Source of the DNA: an uncultured Lacinutrix sp.
Lineage (GTDB): Bacteria > Bacteroidota > Bacteroidia > Flavobacteriales > Flavobacteriaceae
Direction of reading: 5' to 3'
Length of the DNA: 64,000 bases
Assembly (NCBI RefSeq): GCF_947500325.1
Contig: NZ_CANMRQ010000007.1
Location: forward strand, 124,001 to 188,000
The notes beneath the pieces are model-generated. The model saw nothing but the letters and a program-made list of their open reading frames with translations, did not search any database and was not told the DNA's origin. Made by a program: the position numbers and the translations under genes. Positions 55,132-63,007 of the stretch are shown here, piece after piece (the first letter of the stretch is position 1; each line of letters opens with the position of its first letter).

Positions 55132-55647
55132 TTATATTTTTTTCGAGAAAACTATATTTTCATATGCTATCTCATTGACAAGAAAGTTTAATTCACCAAC
55201 ATTTTTAAATTCATTTCTTTCATAGAACCTGATGGCTCTCTTATTTTTTATATAAACGGAAAGCCACATTGTATCTAATTGTAATGCTTTAGCTTTTTCT
55301 TCAACAAAGTCTAAAAGTTGTTGTCCAATTTTTAAGGGTATAAATTCATTTTGGATAAAGATCCTTTCAAGGCGACAATTGTTTTGAGAAGCAACACTTT
55401 CGGTTATGGCGTTTATTATTAATTTTGCGTAACCAACAGGTAGATCATCGACATAAATAATATAGAAAAGGTTCTTAGGATTATTTATATCTTGTTTTAT
55501 TTTAGAAACTGAAAAGTTATTGTCTAGGTATTTTAATAAACTATTTTTATCATCTATATACTGTCCATGAGATTCAGCCCATGTTATTCTTCCTAAAAGT
55601 GCTAAAACTCTTGTATCTGCTTTTTTTGCTATTTGTATTTTAATCAT
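55132..55647 (-). CDS. GNAT family N-acetyltransferase
   Basis: 171 residues with the GNAT layout: an N-terminal IKIAKKAD-like strand, a central strand with LPVGYAKL, the acetyl-CoA pyrophosphate loop region near FIPLKIGQQLLDFVEEKA, and the C-terminal LSVYIKNKRAIRFYERNEFKNVG. The canonical Q/RxxGxG/A loop appears as LKIGQQ. The substrate is unknown. Its start overlaps the end of the upstream small membrane protein gene by 8 bases. Confidence 0.85.
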   Translation of the reverse strand: MIKIQIAKKADTRVLALLGRITWAESHGQYIDDKNSLLKYLDNNFSVSKIKQDINNPKNLFYIIYVDDLPVGYAKLIINAITESVASQNNCRLERIFIQNEFIPLKIGQQLLDFVEEKAKALQLDTMWLSVYIKNKRAIRFYERNEFKNVGELNFLVNEIAYENIVFSKKI

Positions 55648-55876
55648 TATTGTTCTTTTTAGTTGTTAATCGTCTTAGATGATATCCATGCAGAAATACT
55701 GCAATAGTACATCCTATAATTATAGGAGTAGCAATAATTAATGCGCCATATAATATGTAAATTAGATTAGCTATTAGTGAGATTAGCCTTAGTTTATATT
55801 CGCCTTTAGTAGACATTGAATATAAGTTTATAACTAAACCTCCGTAGCCAATACAATCAATTAAAAATGGACTCAT
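55640..55876 (-). CDS. Small three-helix membrane protein, YgjV/SemiSWEET-like
   Basis: 78 residues with three hydrophobic helices and a Lys/Asn-rich cytosolic tail. The layout IDCIGYGGLVINLYSMSTKG, then RLISLIANLIYILYGALI and a third helix, resembles the three-helix YgjV or SemiSWEET unit. SemiSWEETs transport sugars as dimers, but the diagnostic PQ-type loop is not clear, so no substrate is claimed. It is the first gene of a pair with the GNAT gene and divergent from the Lrp gene. Confidence 0.6.
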   Translation of the reverse strand: MSPFLIDCIGYGGLVINLYSMSTKGEYKLRLISLIANLIYILYGALIIATPIIIGCTIAVFLHGYHLRRLTTKKNNND

Positions 55877-55937
55877 ACTTTATCTTTTTCTATTTTAATA
55901 ATTAAGTTGGTAGCTATTCTGCTTAAAATCAATATAT

Positions 55938-55945
55938 CAAATATA
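55938..55945 (-). promoter_or_regulatory. TANNTTTG -7 box for the YgjV-like/GNAT unit
   Basis: TATATTTG on the minus strand, about 60 bases upstream of the start at 55876. It pairs with an oppositely oriented box at 55990-55997, defining a divergent promoter region. Confidence 0.45.
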
Positions 55946-55989
55946 GAATGTAATATTTTATTTTTACTTTATAATCGAATTCATTATGT

Positions 55990-55997
55990 TATATTTG
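55990..55997 (+). promoter_or_regulatory. TANNTTTG -7 box for the Lrp gene
   Basis: TATATTTG on the plus strand, 44 bases before the Lrp start codon. Lrp-type regulators often control their own divergent promoter, which would place the site between the two boxes. Confidence 0.5.
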
Positions 55998-56041
55998 CGT
56001 TTGATTCTATTGAATAATTGTTTATAAAATTTTGATTACAA

Positions 56042-56452
56042 ATGGATGCATTGGATAAAAAAATACTTGAAATGCTTAAAATTAATGCTAGAGAGAGTTT
56101 CGCTAATATTGGGAAAGCAGTTGGCTTATCTGCTCCCGCCATTGGTAAACGTGTTAGGCAAATGGAAGAAGAAGGCATAATAGAAGGCTATGCTTTAAAA
56201 GTAAATCATGAAAAATTAGGGATTGAGACTAAAGCATATATAACATTAGTAATACATCGTGGACCAACAGGAACTTACGATGCTCAAAAACAAATACGAG
56301 CAATGGAAGAAGTACAAAGCTGCGATAGAATTACTGGTGATGATTGTTTGTGCGTTTTAGGTTATTTTAGAAACAATAAACATCTTATTTCCTTTCTTGA
56401 AAAAATCGCAGCGTATGGTGCATCTAAAACGAGTATTATTTTAGAAGTGTAA
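56042..56452 (+). CDS. Lrp/AsnC family transcriptional regulator
   Basis: 136 residues: an N-terminal AsnC-type helix-turn-helix (LDKKILEMLKINARESFANI, then VGLSAPAIGKRVRQMEEEG) and a C-terminal RAM ligand-binding domain (AYITLVIH, CDRITGDDCLCVLGYF). Such proteins sense amino acids or related small molecules. It is divergent from the YgjV-like/GNAT pair, the likely target. It is slightly shorter than E. coli Lrp, as usual for AsnC types. Confidence 0.9.
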   Translation: MDALDKKILEMLKINARESFANIGKAVGLSAPAIGKRVRQMEEEGIIEGYALKVNHEKLGIETKAYITLVIHRGPTGTYDAQKQIRAMEEVQSCDRITGDDCLCVLGYFRNNKHLISFLEKIAAYGASKTSIILEV

Positions 56453-56706
56453 TTTATTGTTTTTAAAGCTATAACAGATTAATTCTGTCATGTTTTTACT
56501 AAGAAGACCCAATATTACTACCAGCGTATTTGTGTGTGATTTAGTTGTATTTCAAAGAAACACAAATTTTTAAATTTGGTGGTCTTTAAAATAAGTATCA
56601 GCCTTTCTATATAGTACTTATTAGCTATGTTTTATAAACTGTGTTCGAGCAATATTTTATTCTACCAAAATTTCCAAAATGATTTTTTATCTATCATTCA
56701 ATAAAA

Positions 56707-57258
56707 TTATGACGTGTAGTCTTCTCTTTTTTCATAAGTATCCCAATCAATATCATAATTCCATTCAGAGTCCTCAAAGTAATCTTGAAAGCGTATTTCC
56801 CCGTTTGATTTTATGCAAAAAATAAAATTTTCAATCCCATTAACTCTAAAAGTCAACATATAATAATCTAATGGCGCAAAATTCAATATAAAGCCTTTAG
56901 TGTTAGTTTCTTTTCCAATGATTGCTTGAGAATTCACAAGCTCAATTTCGTTTACTTTTGTTTTTTGACAAATTCTTGAAATAGCAAGAGCGATAGCTGC
57001 TTCTTTATCTAAAAATCTTGGTTTATTTTTTTTTATAAATAGAGATTTGATTTTATCGCCTATATTTTTCCAAGCATTTAAATTCTCATTTATGTCCTTA
57101 CCTTTTAAAAATAAAGCACCTCCGATAATAATTATAGTAACCCATAAATCAGCACCACCACCAATATCTGCATTTGAATATTCAATTTCGTATTCATTGA
57201 ACTTTTCAGATAGTTCTTTTTTTAAATTTTCTTCATCTTGCTAGATTGCAATTCTCAT
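56707..57258 (-). pseudogene. Hypothetical protein gene interrupted by an in-frame TAG at codon 6
   Basis: The frame opens at ATG 57256-57258 with MRIAI, meets TAG at 57241-57243, then reads on for 177 codons to TAA at 56707-56709. The body begins QDEENLKKELSEKFNEYEIE, has a hydrophobic helix (ADLWVTIIIIGGALFL) and a C-terminal domain with FILNFAPLDYYMLTFRV. A conserved-looking start just before the stop argues for a single nonsense change rather than a late start. GTG 56935 is an internal alternative giving only 76 residues. The family is not recognised. A sequencing error cannot be excluded. Confidence 0.6.
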
Positions 57259-57450
57259 ATTTTCAATTTATTAAGTTTTTTAAATACAGGGTAACGCCAA
57301 ATATATGAATCGGAGTAAGGCAAATATACCAGAACCAATTGATGTATCTGCGCATTTTTATTTCGTTATTAATTTATAAAAATTTTGTGCCATAACAAAA
57401 AGGAAAAGACCTTTCTATCTAGCATTAAATAGTTCTGATTTCATATATAA

Positions 57451-58067
57451 TGTTGTAACCAGTTTTCATTCAATTTCTGCTCTTAAATTTTCGATTTCGG
57501 TTTCCCAAAAACTTGATTCAAGATAATAATTCGGATTCAACTCTTTAAATTCATTTTCTAATTTAGTCAGATGTGTTTTTGTAAACATTGATTCAAAAAA
57601 TCCGTCTTCTCCAAACTCGTTGTTTATTTTTTCGATGAAACCTCTGAAAAGAAGAAGAGAAGAAGCTAATTCCGAAACATTTTTGTTCATATTTTTCATG
57701 AATTCAAATCCTTGTTCGTGATCAAGCAGAACTAATTTGTCATTATCAGATGAGTCTATGCAAATTGGGTTGCCACTATTATCAGAACCAAAAATCCAAT
57801 AATCTTTGGCTTTGTCATCTAAATCTTCATATTCATAATAGCCTTGAATTGTGTTGAATTCCCAATCATGACTTCTTAATCCAAATCCTAAAAAAGGTGC
57901 TGCATCTTCTGGAAATCCGATTTTTAAAAATTCCTTCGTTTTTTTGTTTAGATTTGACTTTTCTACTTGGTCAATCGGAAATTCAACCCATCTTTCTGAG
58001 TCATTAGTCATCCAAAGTTTTTTAAATTCAGAAGGATTCATTTCGTTTGGTCAAATTGGTTACAACA
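57451..58067. repeat. Inverted repeats flanking the SUKH gene
   Basis: tgttgtaaccagttt (57451-57465) and aaattggttacaaca (58053-58067) are reverse complements at 14 of 15 positions. The left copy abuts the stop codon of the gene between them and the right copy lies 12 bases upstream of its start. They bracket one gene exactly, as a small mobile cassette would, though chance or a bidirectional regulatory site is possible. Confidence 0.5.
57466..58041 (-). CDS. SMI1/KNR4 (SUKH) family protein
   Basis: 191 residues. The N-terminal block FPIDQVEKSNLNKKTKEFLK and the IGFPEDAAPFLGFG motif, followed by WIFGSDNSGNPICID, match the SUKH fold. SUKH proteins are frequent immunity proteins against contact-dependent or polymorphic toxins, but many are orphan. 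No toxin gene is adjacent. The gene is framed by inverted repeats and sits in an accessory stretch, which fits a horizontally moved immunity gene. Confidence 0.75.
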   Translation of the reverse strand: MNPSEFKKLWMTNDSERWVEFPIDQVEKSNLNKKTKEFLKIGFPEDAAPFLGFGLRSHDWEFNTIQGYYEYEDLDDKAKDYWIFGSDNSGNPICIDSSDNDKLVLLDHEQGFEFMKNMNKNVSELASSLLLFRGFIEKINNEFGEDGFFESMFTKTHLTKLENEFKELNPNYYLESSFWETEIENLRAEIE

Positions 58068-58216
58068 ATTCTAAATAGCTACCAAGAGTAACTATATTGT
58101 AAATAAAAATATAGTTAATAAAACTAGAATGAAAGGCTTAATAAATAGGTAAAGTTCTTGTGTTGCAATTTCTTGAATAGAAGCTGCAAAGAAAAAACAA
58201 ATTAAATCATTCTCTC

Positions 58217-58942
58217 TTACTTATTTTCATTCCAATAATAACTATCTGGGTAAGGTCTTTTTCCAAAAATAGCGCTTCCTATTCTAATTATAGTTGCGCC
58301 TTCTTCAATTGCTATTTCTAAGTCGCCACTCATACCCATAGATAACTCATTTACCGAGTAGCCTTTATTTAATAAATCTGTTTGTGTTTTTTTTAGCAAT
58401 TTAAAACATTTGCGAACCTTTTCTTGACTAGCCGAAAATAATCCAATAGTCATTAATCCTTTTATATTTATGCGATCTAATTGTTTAATTTCTTTAGCAA
58501 ACGTCAATGCCTTTTTAGGATCCATCCCGAATTTACTGTCTTCATACGAGGTGTTAAATTGAAGAAAAACATCTATTGTTTTATCTTCATATTCTAATCT
58601 GTTTTGTAGTTTTTTAGCTAAACGAATTCTGTCTAATGATTGCAAACATTTTATATTATATTTTAATAATTCTTTTACTTTATTGGTTTGTAAATGTCCT
58701 ATAAAATGAGACTCATATGGAATGCTATTTAAATCTGTAAACTTTTTTTTTACTTCTTGTATTTTATTTTCTCCAATAAGGGTTTGTTTATATTGTAAAG
58801 CAAATTTTATATTGTCTGTTGAAACTGTTTTTGTCGCAAGTAATAGTTTTACATCTTCTGGACTTCTTCCCGATTTTTCGCAGACCTTGGTAATTCTATT
58901 TTCAATGGCCTTAATATTGTTTAAAATACGTTCTTTCGTCAC
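58217..58942 (-). CDS. YggS-family PLP-binding protein
   Basis: 241 residues, the alanine-racemase-like barrel without a second domain. Typical blocks are LLLATKTVSTDNI with the PLP Lys, LIGENKIQEV, HFIGHLQTNKVKEL, LMTIGLF and LSMGMSGDLEIAIEEGATIIRIG. The protein maintains pyridoxal phosphate balance. It starts at GTG 58940-58942, one base after the AAA ATPase stop, so the two are translationally coupled. Confidence 0.9.
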   Translation of the reverse strand: MTKERILNNIKAIENRITKVCEKSGRSPEDVKLLLATKTVSTDNIKFALQYKQTLIGENKIQEVKKKFTDLNSIPYESHFIGHLQTNKVKELLKYNIKCLQSLDRIRLAKKLQNRLEYEDKTIDVFLQFNTSYEDSKFGMDPKKALTFAKEIKQLDRINIKGLMTIGLFSASQEKVRKCFKLLKKTQTDLLNKGYSVNELSMGMSGDLEIAIEEGATIIRIGSAIFGKRPYPDSYYWNENK

Positions 58943-58943
58943 T

Positions 58944-59981
58944 TTATTTTTTTATATATACCCAAGCTTTAAGACCAGATTTAAAAGTTTCTAAAACACG
59001 TTTATAATCATCAACTTCATAAAGGTCTGTGTTTAATAATTCTTCTGTATTTATTTCAAATATCTTTCCTTCAATCTTTTCTTCACTTATATCACTTTTT
59101 ATTGCAATTGGATGAAATTCTTGATTACTCTTTTTAAGTATCGATTCATCTTTTATTTGCATGTTATCTAATCGATATCCCATTAATATATCTTTTTTTC
59201 CATATAGCTTTCTGCCATAGGTTTCTATTTGAACATTATCTAATTGTAATGTTCCATAAGAAAATAGAAGTTGTTTTTTTTGCTTTTCTAATTGAATAAC
59301 ATTTGATTTAATTTGATTATAAACGATATCTTTAGCTTCAGCATAAGATATTTTATATACTCTTTTTATTATATTTATTTTCTCAGGAAAAAGAGATAAA
59401 AGACTATCATAGTATAAATTAAGTTTTTGATATGTAGGTAGTTCGTATTCTAATTTTATTTGAAATCTTCTCAATAAAGCAGGGTCTATTATGTTTAAAT
59501 GGTTTGTGGCACAAATAAGTAATGAATTTTCTGCCAAATTATCTATTTGTTGAATTAATGTATTCACTAATCGTTTCATTTCTCCTGAATCCTTATTTTC
59601 ATAATCTCTTGCTTTTCCAATGAAATCGAATTCATCTATAAACAATACAGAACCGTCTATTTGTGCATTAAAAAAAATATCTGATATGTTTTTTGCGGTT
59701 TCTCCTAATTTTGAAGAAACAAACCGTCCTAAATTAAGTGTTACTATTTTTTTGTTTAACTGTTTTGCAATAGCATTTGCAGTTGCCGTTTTTCCACATC
59801 CAGTAGCTCCATATAGCAAAATTTTATTATCAATAGGAAGGTTGTATTTTTTTAGAGTATCTATATAAGTAAATTCTTCTAATAACTTATTAATCTTAAC
59901 TCTGTTTTCTTCAGAAAAATGTAGCTCTTTTAAATTTAAAATGACATTATTTTGTTTTGTGTTAAGCTTAAAAAAATTCAT
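58944..59981 (-). CDS. AAA family ATPase
   Basis: 345 residues from the preferred ATG 59979-59981. Walker A is GATGCGKTA (58-66), Walker B VLFIDEFD (112-119), sensor 1 ICATNHLN, and the arginine finger is in LLRRFQ. An upstream ATG at 60020 adds 13 residues but lies above a -7 box (59996-60003), which argues for the later start. The C-terminal 170 residues have no domain I recognise. Single AAA domains of this type act as unfoldases or remodelling factors. It is coupled to yggS, and the Crp-type gene is directly upstream. Confidence 0.82.
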   Translation of the reverse strand: MNFFKLNTKQNNVILNLKELHFSEENRVKINKLLEEFTYIDTLKKYNLPIDNKILLYGATGCGKTATANAIAKQLNKKIVTLNLGRFVSSKLGETAKNISDIFFNAQIDGSVLFIDEFDFIGKARDYENKDSGEMKRLVNTLIQQIDNLAENSLLICATNHLNIIDPALLRRFQIKLEYELPTYQKLNLYYDSLLSLFPEKINIIKRVYKISYAEAKDIVYNQIKSNVIQLEKQKKQLLFSYGTLQLDNVQIETYGRKLYGKKDILMGYRLDNMQIKDESILKKSNQEFHPIAIKSDISEEKIEGKIFEINTEELLNTDLYEVDDYKRVLETFKSGLKAWVYIKK

Positions 59982-59995
59982 TATACTTTTTAGCA

Positions 59996-60003
59996 CAAAA
60001 GTA
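59996..60003 (-). promoter_or_regulatory. TANNTTTG -7 box for the AAA ATPase gene
   Basis: TACTTTTG on the minus strand, 14 bases before the ATG at 59981. A transcript would have a very short leader, and this decides the start codon choice. Confidence 0.45.
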
Positions 60004-60025
60004 ACGAGAGAAAAACACAAAAAAA

Positions 60026-60610
60026 TTAAGCTGGTTTAATATTTGTATTTTTATTCCGTATTTCACTTAAATATTCTGGACTTAAGCCTAAATATGAAGC
60101 AAGTATATATTGAGGAACATTTTTGGCAAATTTTGGAAAGTTATTTATGTAGTTAAAATATCGTTGTTCTTTAGACATATTCATCATTAAAGAAATTCGA
60201 TAGAGTGCTGCTGAATAAGCTCTTTCGGCTACTATTCTAAAATACCTTTCTAATTCGGGTATTTCGATTCGTAGTGTGTTTAAATTGGTTCTACTAAATT
60301 TATAGACTTCTGTATTACTTATCGCTTTTAATTGATAAAATGATTGTTTTTCATAATTAAAAGAATCAAAATCTGTTAACCACCAACCTTTTATTGAGAA
60401 TTGAATTGTTTGCTCTATGCCTTTATTATTGATTAAGCATAGTTGTATACATCCGTTTTTTACAAAGTATAAGTTATTGTATTTAGTTCCGTGGTTTTCT
60501 ATAATTTGCTTTTTTGTATATTTTTCAATGTGGTAGTTAGATTTTATTAACTCTTCATCCTGTTTTGATAAGGCAACAATTTTTTTTATCTCGTCAATTA
60601 GGTTTTTCAT
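60026..60610 (-). CDS. Crp/Fnr family transcriptional regulator
   Basis: 194 residues: a cyclic-nucleotide-binding-like beta roll (about 20-120, HIEKYTKKQIIENHGTKYNN) and a C-terminal helix-turn-helix (QYILASYLGLSPEYLSEIRN). The residues needed for cAMP binding are not conserved, as in most Bacteroidota members of this group. It ends 22 bases before the AAA box and may regulate the AAA-yggS unit downstream of it. Confidence 0.88.
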   Translation of the reverse strand: MKNLIDEIKKIVALSKQDEELIKSNYHIEKYTKKQIIENHGTKYNNLYFVKNGCIQLCLINNKGIEQTIQFSIKGWWLTDFDSFNYEKQSFYQLKAISNTEVYKFSRTNLNTLRIEIPELERYFRIVAERAYSAALYRISLMMNMSKEQRYFNYINNFPKFAKNVPQYILASYLGLSPEYLSEIRNKNTNIKPA

Positions 60611-60724
60611 TTACAGCATGTCGTTTATTGGCTTAAGATTAATCATCAACTAATAAAAAGGCGATTCAATATTTTTTATTAGAAGCCAAACTAAATTTAT
60701 CTTTTTTTACTTAAAAGTTTAATA

Positions 60725-61333
60725 TTAATTAGTCTTTTCTTCAAACTCAGGGCAATCTATTCTTATATCATCATTTAATAATGTTTTCTCAAGTAAATTA
60801 CAATAATTAGAATCGTTATTTTTTGAGTAGAATTTACAAGCATAGCAAGTTCTTTGCACTTTAAGAATCCCTATTTTATTTAGCTTAGAAATTAATTCAC
60901 TAAGCGTAGAGAAGACCTTATCTAAATCTGTTTTTTCAAAATTAGAAACTAAAGATTTTAAAGGATTTGCAAAATCATCGGTTTGAGACACAATGTCTTT
61001 GCCCAATGTAGATAATAGAATAGTATAACTACGACTATCTGGAGACGAATAGTCTTTTATAATCATCTCTTTTTTATTTAAAATCTTTATAGCATCACTT
61101 ATGGTTGGTTTAGTAACATTAAACTCTTTTGCTAAATGACTAACATTACATAATTCATGTTTATGATAGGCTATAAAAATGAGAATTTGAATTTGAATAG
61201 GACTTAAACCAATATGTTTAGCTTTTTCCCAAAGTAGTGTTTTAAACACTTCAGAAATACGTTCAAGACCTGCAACAATTTTACTAGAAACATCTTGTTG
61301 TTGGTGATCTGGGTTGAAAACACTTTTATTCAT
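60725..61333 (-). CDS. MarR family regulator with C-terminal cysteine cluster
   Basis: 202 residues. A winged helix domain of MarR type (about 25-135: LSPIQIQILIFIAYHK, HLAKEFNVTKPTISDAIKIL) is followed by a linker and a C-terminal segment with CYACKFY, then YCNLLEK and DCPEFEE, four Cys suited to metal or redox binding. It is the last gene of the unit trx-like, secreted protein, DUF2024, marR. An operator-like palindrome (61370-61382) precedes it, and a 6-bp stem (61340-61366) lies in its leader. Confidence 0.88.
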   Translation of the reverse strand: MNKSVFNPDHQQQDVSSKIVAGLERISEVFKTLLWEKAKHIGLSPIQIQILIFIAYHKHELCNVSHLAKEFNVTKPTISDAIKILNKKEMIIKDYSSPDSRSYTILLSTLGKDIVSQTDDFANPLKSLVSNFEKTDLDKVFSTLSELISKLNKIGILKVQRTCYACKFYSKNNDSNYCNLLEKTLLNDDIRIDCPEFEEKTN

Positions 61334-61369
61334 AATTAAAGCCTGCCAAAATTTGTTCGACAGGCTAAG

Positions 61370-61382
61370 TTAGTAATCCTAA
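61370..61382. promoter_or_regulatory. Operator palindrome upstream of marR
   Basis: TTAGTAATCCTAA, one mismatch from the palindrome TTAGGA-N-TCCTAA seen at the two other sites of this unit. It lies 37 bases before the marR start, in the DUF2024-marR gap. Confidence 0.6.
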
Positions 61383-61387
61383 TTAAA

Positions 61388-61651
61388 TTAATTACAATTT
61401 TCCATTTCTATAATTGTATAGCCTTTTTCTGCAATTGAAGCAATCATGTCTTCTGTTGCTTCTTCTATATGGCAAAAACGACATTCTTTTGTTGTTATTT
61501 GGCCTGTTTTAAAAGGCTTTGTGTTAAGGTAATGCATACCAAAATCAAAAATAAAACTCTTATCTGTTACTTGATCTGGTACAAGAATATCAAAATGCAT
61601 AATAATGCCATCTTCTTTTTCTACATAAGTATCCCAAACTGCTATTTTCAT
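61388..61651 (-). CDS. DUF2024 family protein
   Basis: 87 residues matching the small DUF2024 fold: KIAVWDTYVEKEDGIIMHFD at the start and ECRFCHIEEATEDM in the middle, with a CxxC-like Cys-His cluster. Function unknown. It starts 4 bases after the stop of the upstream secreted protein gene, so it is co-transcribed with it and with marR downstream. Confidence 0.85.
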   Translation of the reverse strand: MKIAVWDTYVEKEDGIIMHFDILVPDQVTDKSFIFDFGMHYLNTKPFKTGQITTKECRFCHIEEATEDMIASIAEKGYTIIEMENCN

Positions 61652-61655
61652 AGTA

Positions 61656-62378
61656 TTAGTTTTTTACTTTATATGGTAAAGATAAATCGCCACTAGCAAC
61701 ACTAAAAACCTCATAGACGCCAAGCATTGGTAGATTGGTATTACTTGTGTTTACTTTCATAAATGCTGCTACACCATCATAACTAAAATCTGTTTTATTA
61801 TTCATTCTATAATCTGGAATAACTACTTTTATAGTGTTGTTTATTGTAGTAACGGGAAATCCTGGAGAATCCATATACATAGGCATTCCTGGATTTGTTG
61901 GAGGTAAAACAACTGTTTTATCAGTTTTATTAAACTGTTTCACAGCTAGCCCACCGGCAACTCTTTTGTCTTCATGAAGTATTACCCAATGGGGATGCCA
62001 GACAATGCCGTCATTGTTAAAAACAGAATCGCTATTTTCGTCCCAAAGTGGTGTGTCATCAAAATCGGGGTGAGATGTTAAAGCAAGAGCAACTATGCCA
62101 TTAGTTTTGCTAAAACCAACATCTGTTGGTTTTAAGCTAGTAGGAAATACATAGCCTAAAACTGGAGCGCCATCAAGTTGCCCCACTTTTTCTGGTACTG
62201 TTTTACCAGCTTTGCCTTTTACAGAGATCTCCCAAACGGTAATACTTAGGTCTGCTTTATGTGTAACAGAGACTTTATCTATTACAAAGTTGTTATTGTT
62301 ATATGTGCTGTTTTGAGCGCAAGCACTTGTTGAACTTAAAAGCATGACTGCTGAAAATAATAATAGTATTGATTTCAT
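61656..62378 (-). CDS. Exported hypothetical protein, 240 residues
   Basis: A signal peptide (MKSILLLFSAVMLLSSTSACAQ) is followed by a beta-rich domain. Features include VWEISVKGKAGKTVPEKVGQ, VLGYVFPTSLKPTDVG, WHPHWVILHEDKRVAGGLAV (with a HPHW metal-like motif) and FPVTTINNTIKVVIPDYRMN. I do not assign a family. The two preceding operator copies suggest strong control by the MarR protein of the same unit. Confidence 0.65.
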   Translation of the reverse strand: MKSILLLFSAVMLLSSTSACAQNSTYNNNNFVIDKVSVTHKADLSITVWEISVKGKAGKTVPEKVGQLDGAPVLGYVFPTSLKPTDVGFSKTNGIVALALTSHPDFDDTPLWDENSDSVFNNDGIVWHPHWVILHEDKRVAGGLAVKQFNKTDKTVVLPPTNPGMPMYMDSPGFPVTTINNTIKVVIPDYRMNNKTDFSYDGVAAFMKVNTSNTNLPMLGVYEVFSVASGDLSLPYKVKN

Positions 62379-62395
62379 TTTGTGTTGTTTTATAA

Positions 62396-62429
62396 GTTAG
62401 GATTCTTAATTTATATTAGGAATCCTAAC
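62396..62429. promoter_or_regulatory. Tandem operator palindromes, inverted repeat upstream of the secreted-protein gene
   Basis: gttaggattc (62396-62405) and gaatcctaac (62420-62429) are perfect inverted copies. Each half also extends to a 13-base near-palindrome: TTAGGATTCTTAA (62397-62409) and TTAGGAATCCTAA (62416-62428). Two adjacent MarR-type sites are the simplest reading. Confidence 0.7.
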
Positions 62430-62444
62430 TATGTTGTTTGAAAA

Positions 62445-62678
62445 TTAACCTTTTACATCGGCCATAGAAGCACCGAAATTAATATGTAATGTATTACCAT
62501 TAGGTGTTACTAATGCTGGTACAGACATTACTCCTGCGTTTTCTGCTTCTGTAATTCTTGTACGATCTTTTCCAATGTTTACTAATTCTACATTTTGTTC
62601 TCCAACTAAATTAATAATGTCGTGTTCTGCACTTATGCAAACTGGACAACCTGCGTGATAGAAAATTGATTTACTCAT
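62445..62678 (-). CDS. Small thioredoxin-like protein with CPVC active site
   Basis: 77 residues with a glutaredoxin-like start (SIFYHAGCPVCISAEHDIINL) and the cis-Pro region SVPALVTPNG. The CxxC motif is CPVC at about 11-14. It should carry out thiol-disulfide exchange in the cytoplasm. It is the first gene of the MarR-controlled unit and has its own -7 box with an operator next to it. Confidence 0.82.
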   Translation of the reverse strand: MSKSIFYHAGCPVCISAEHDIINLVGEQNVELVNIGKDRTRITEAENAGVMSVPALVTPNGNTLHINFGASMADVKG

Positions 62679-62715
62679 TTGTATTAAATTTTTTAATTAA
62701 TGCATTATTGCGAAA

Positions 62716-62737
62716 CAAATATAGTAAGGAATCCTAA
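62716..62737 (-). promoter_or_regulatory. -7 box with overlapping-edge MarR operator upstream of the trx-like gene
   Basis: On the minus strand TATATTTG (62716-62723) is directly preceded by the palindrome TTAGGATTCCTTA (62725-62737). An occupied operator at this position would block RNA polymerase, so repression is the expected outcome. Confidence 0.7.
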
Positions 62738-62979
62738 CTAATAAAAATATTTTTTATATTATTTATAAATAACACCTAATGTTTTGAAATAAAAGTAGCT
62801 TTGATTAAAGCTTTATCAAGGTATATAATGCTCTTTAAATTTACCTGCTAAATTGTAATTGTTTATTTTATAATAGTGTGTAGTATGTTTGTGTATGGTT
62901 AATTGTTTTGTGTCTATAGATTACAAAAGATGTCGAAGAATATTTTGCATAAATGTTGGTAAGCGAGTAGCGACCAAAT

Positions 62980-62999
62980 AATTAATTATACACGGTGTA
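62980..62999. repeat. Intergenic element, copy 1
   Basis: aattaattatacacggtgta lies just after the stop side of the lipoprotein gene at 63008. It shares aattaattata, a following cg and a terminal gtgta with copy 2 at 63776-63800 on the other side of the gene, in the same orientation. Confidence 0.45.
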
Positions 63000-63007
63000 G
63001 CTCATAA

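Larger units (their letters stand above)
62679..63007. other. Intergenic region with the promoter of the MarR-controlled unit and a cassette-like element
   Basis: 329 bases without a supportable gene. Its left part holds the trx-like gene's -7 box and operator (62716-62737). Its right part holds the element aattaattatacacggtgta at 62980-62999 that resembles one at 63776-63800. The middle is AT-rich and featureless. Confidence 0.7.
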
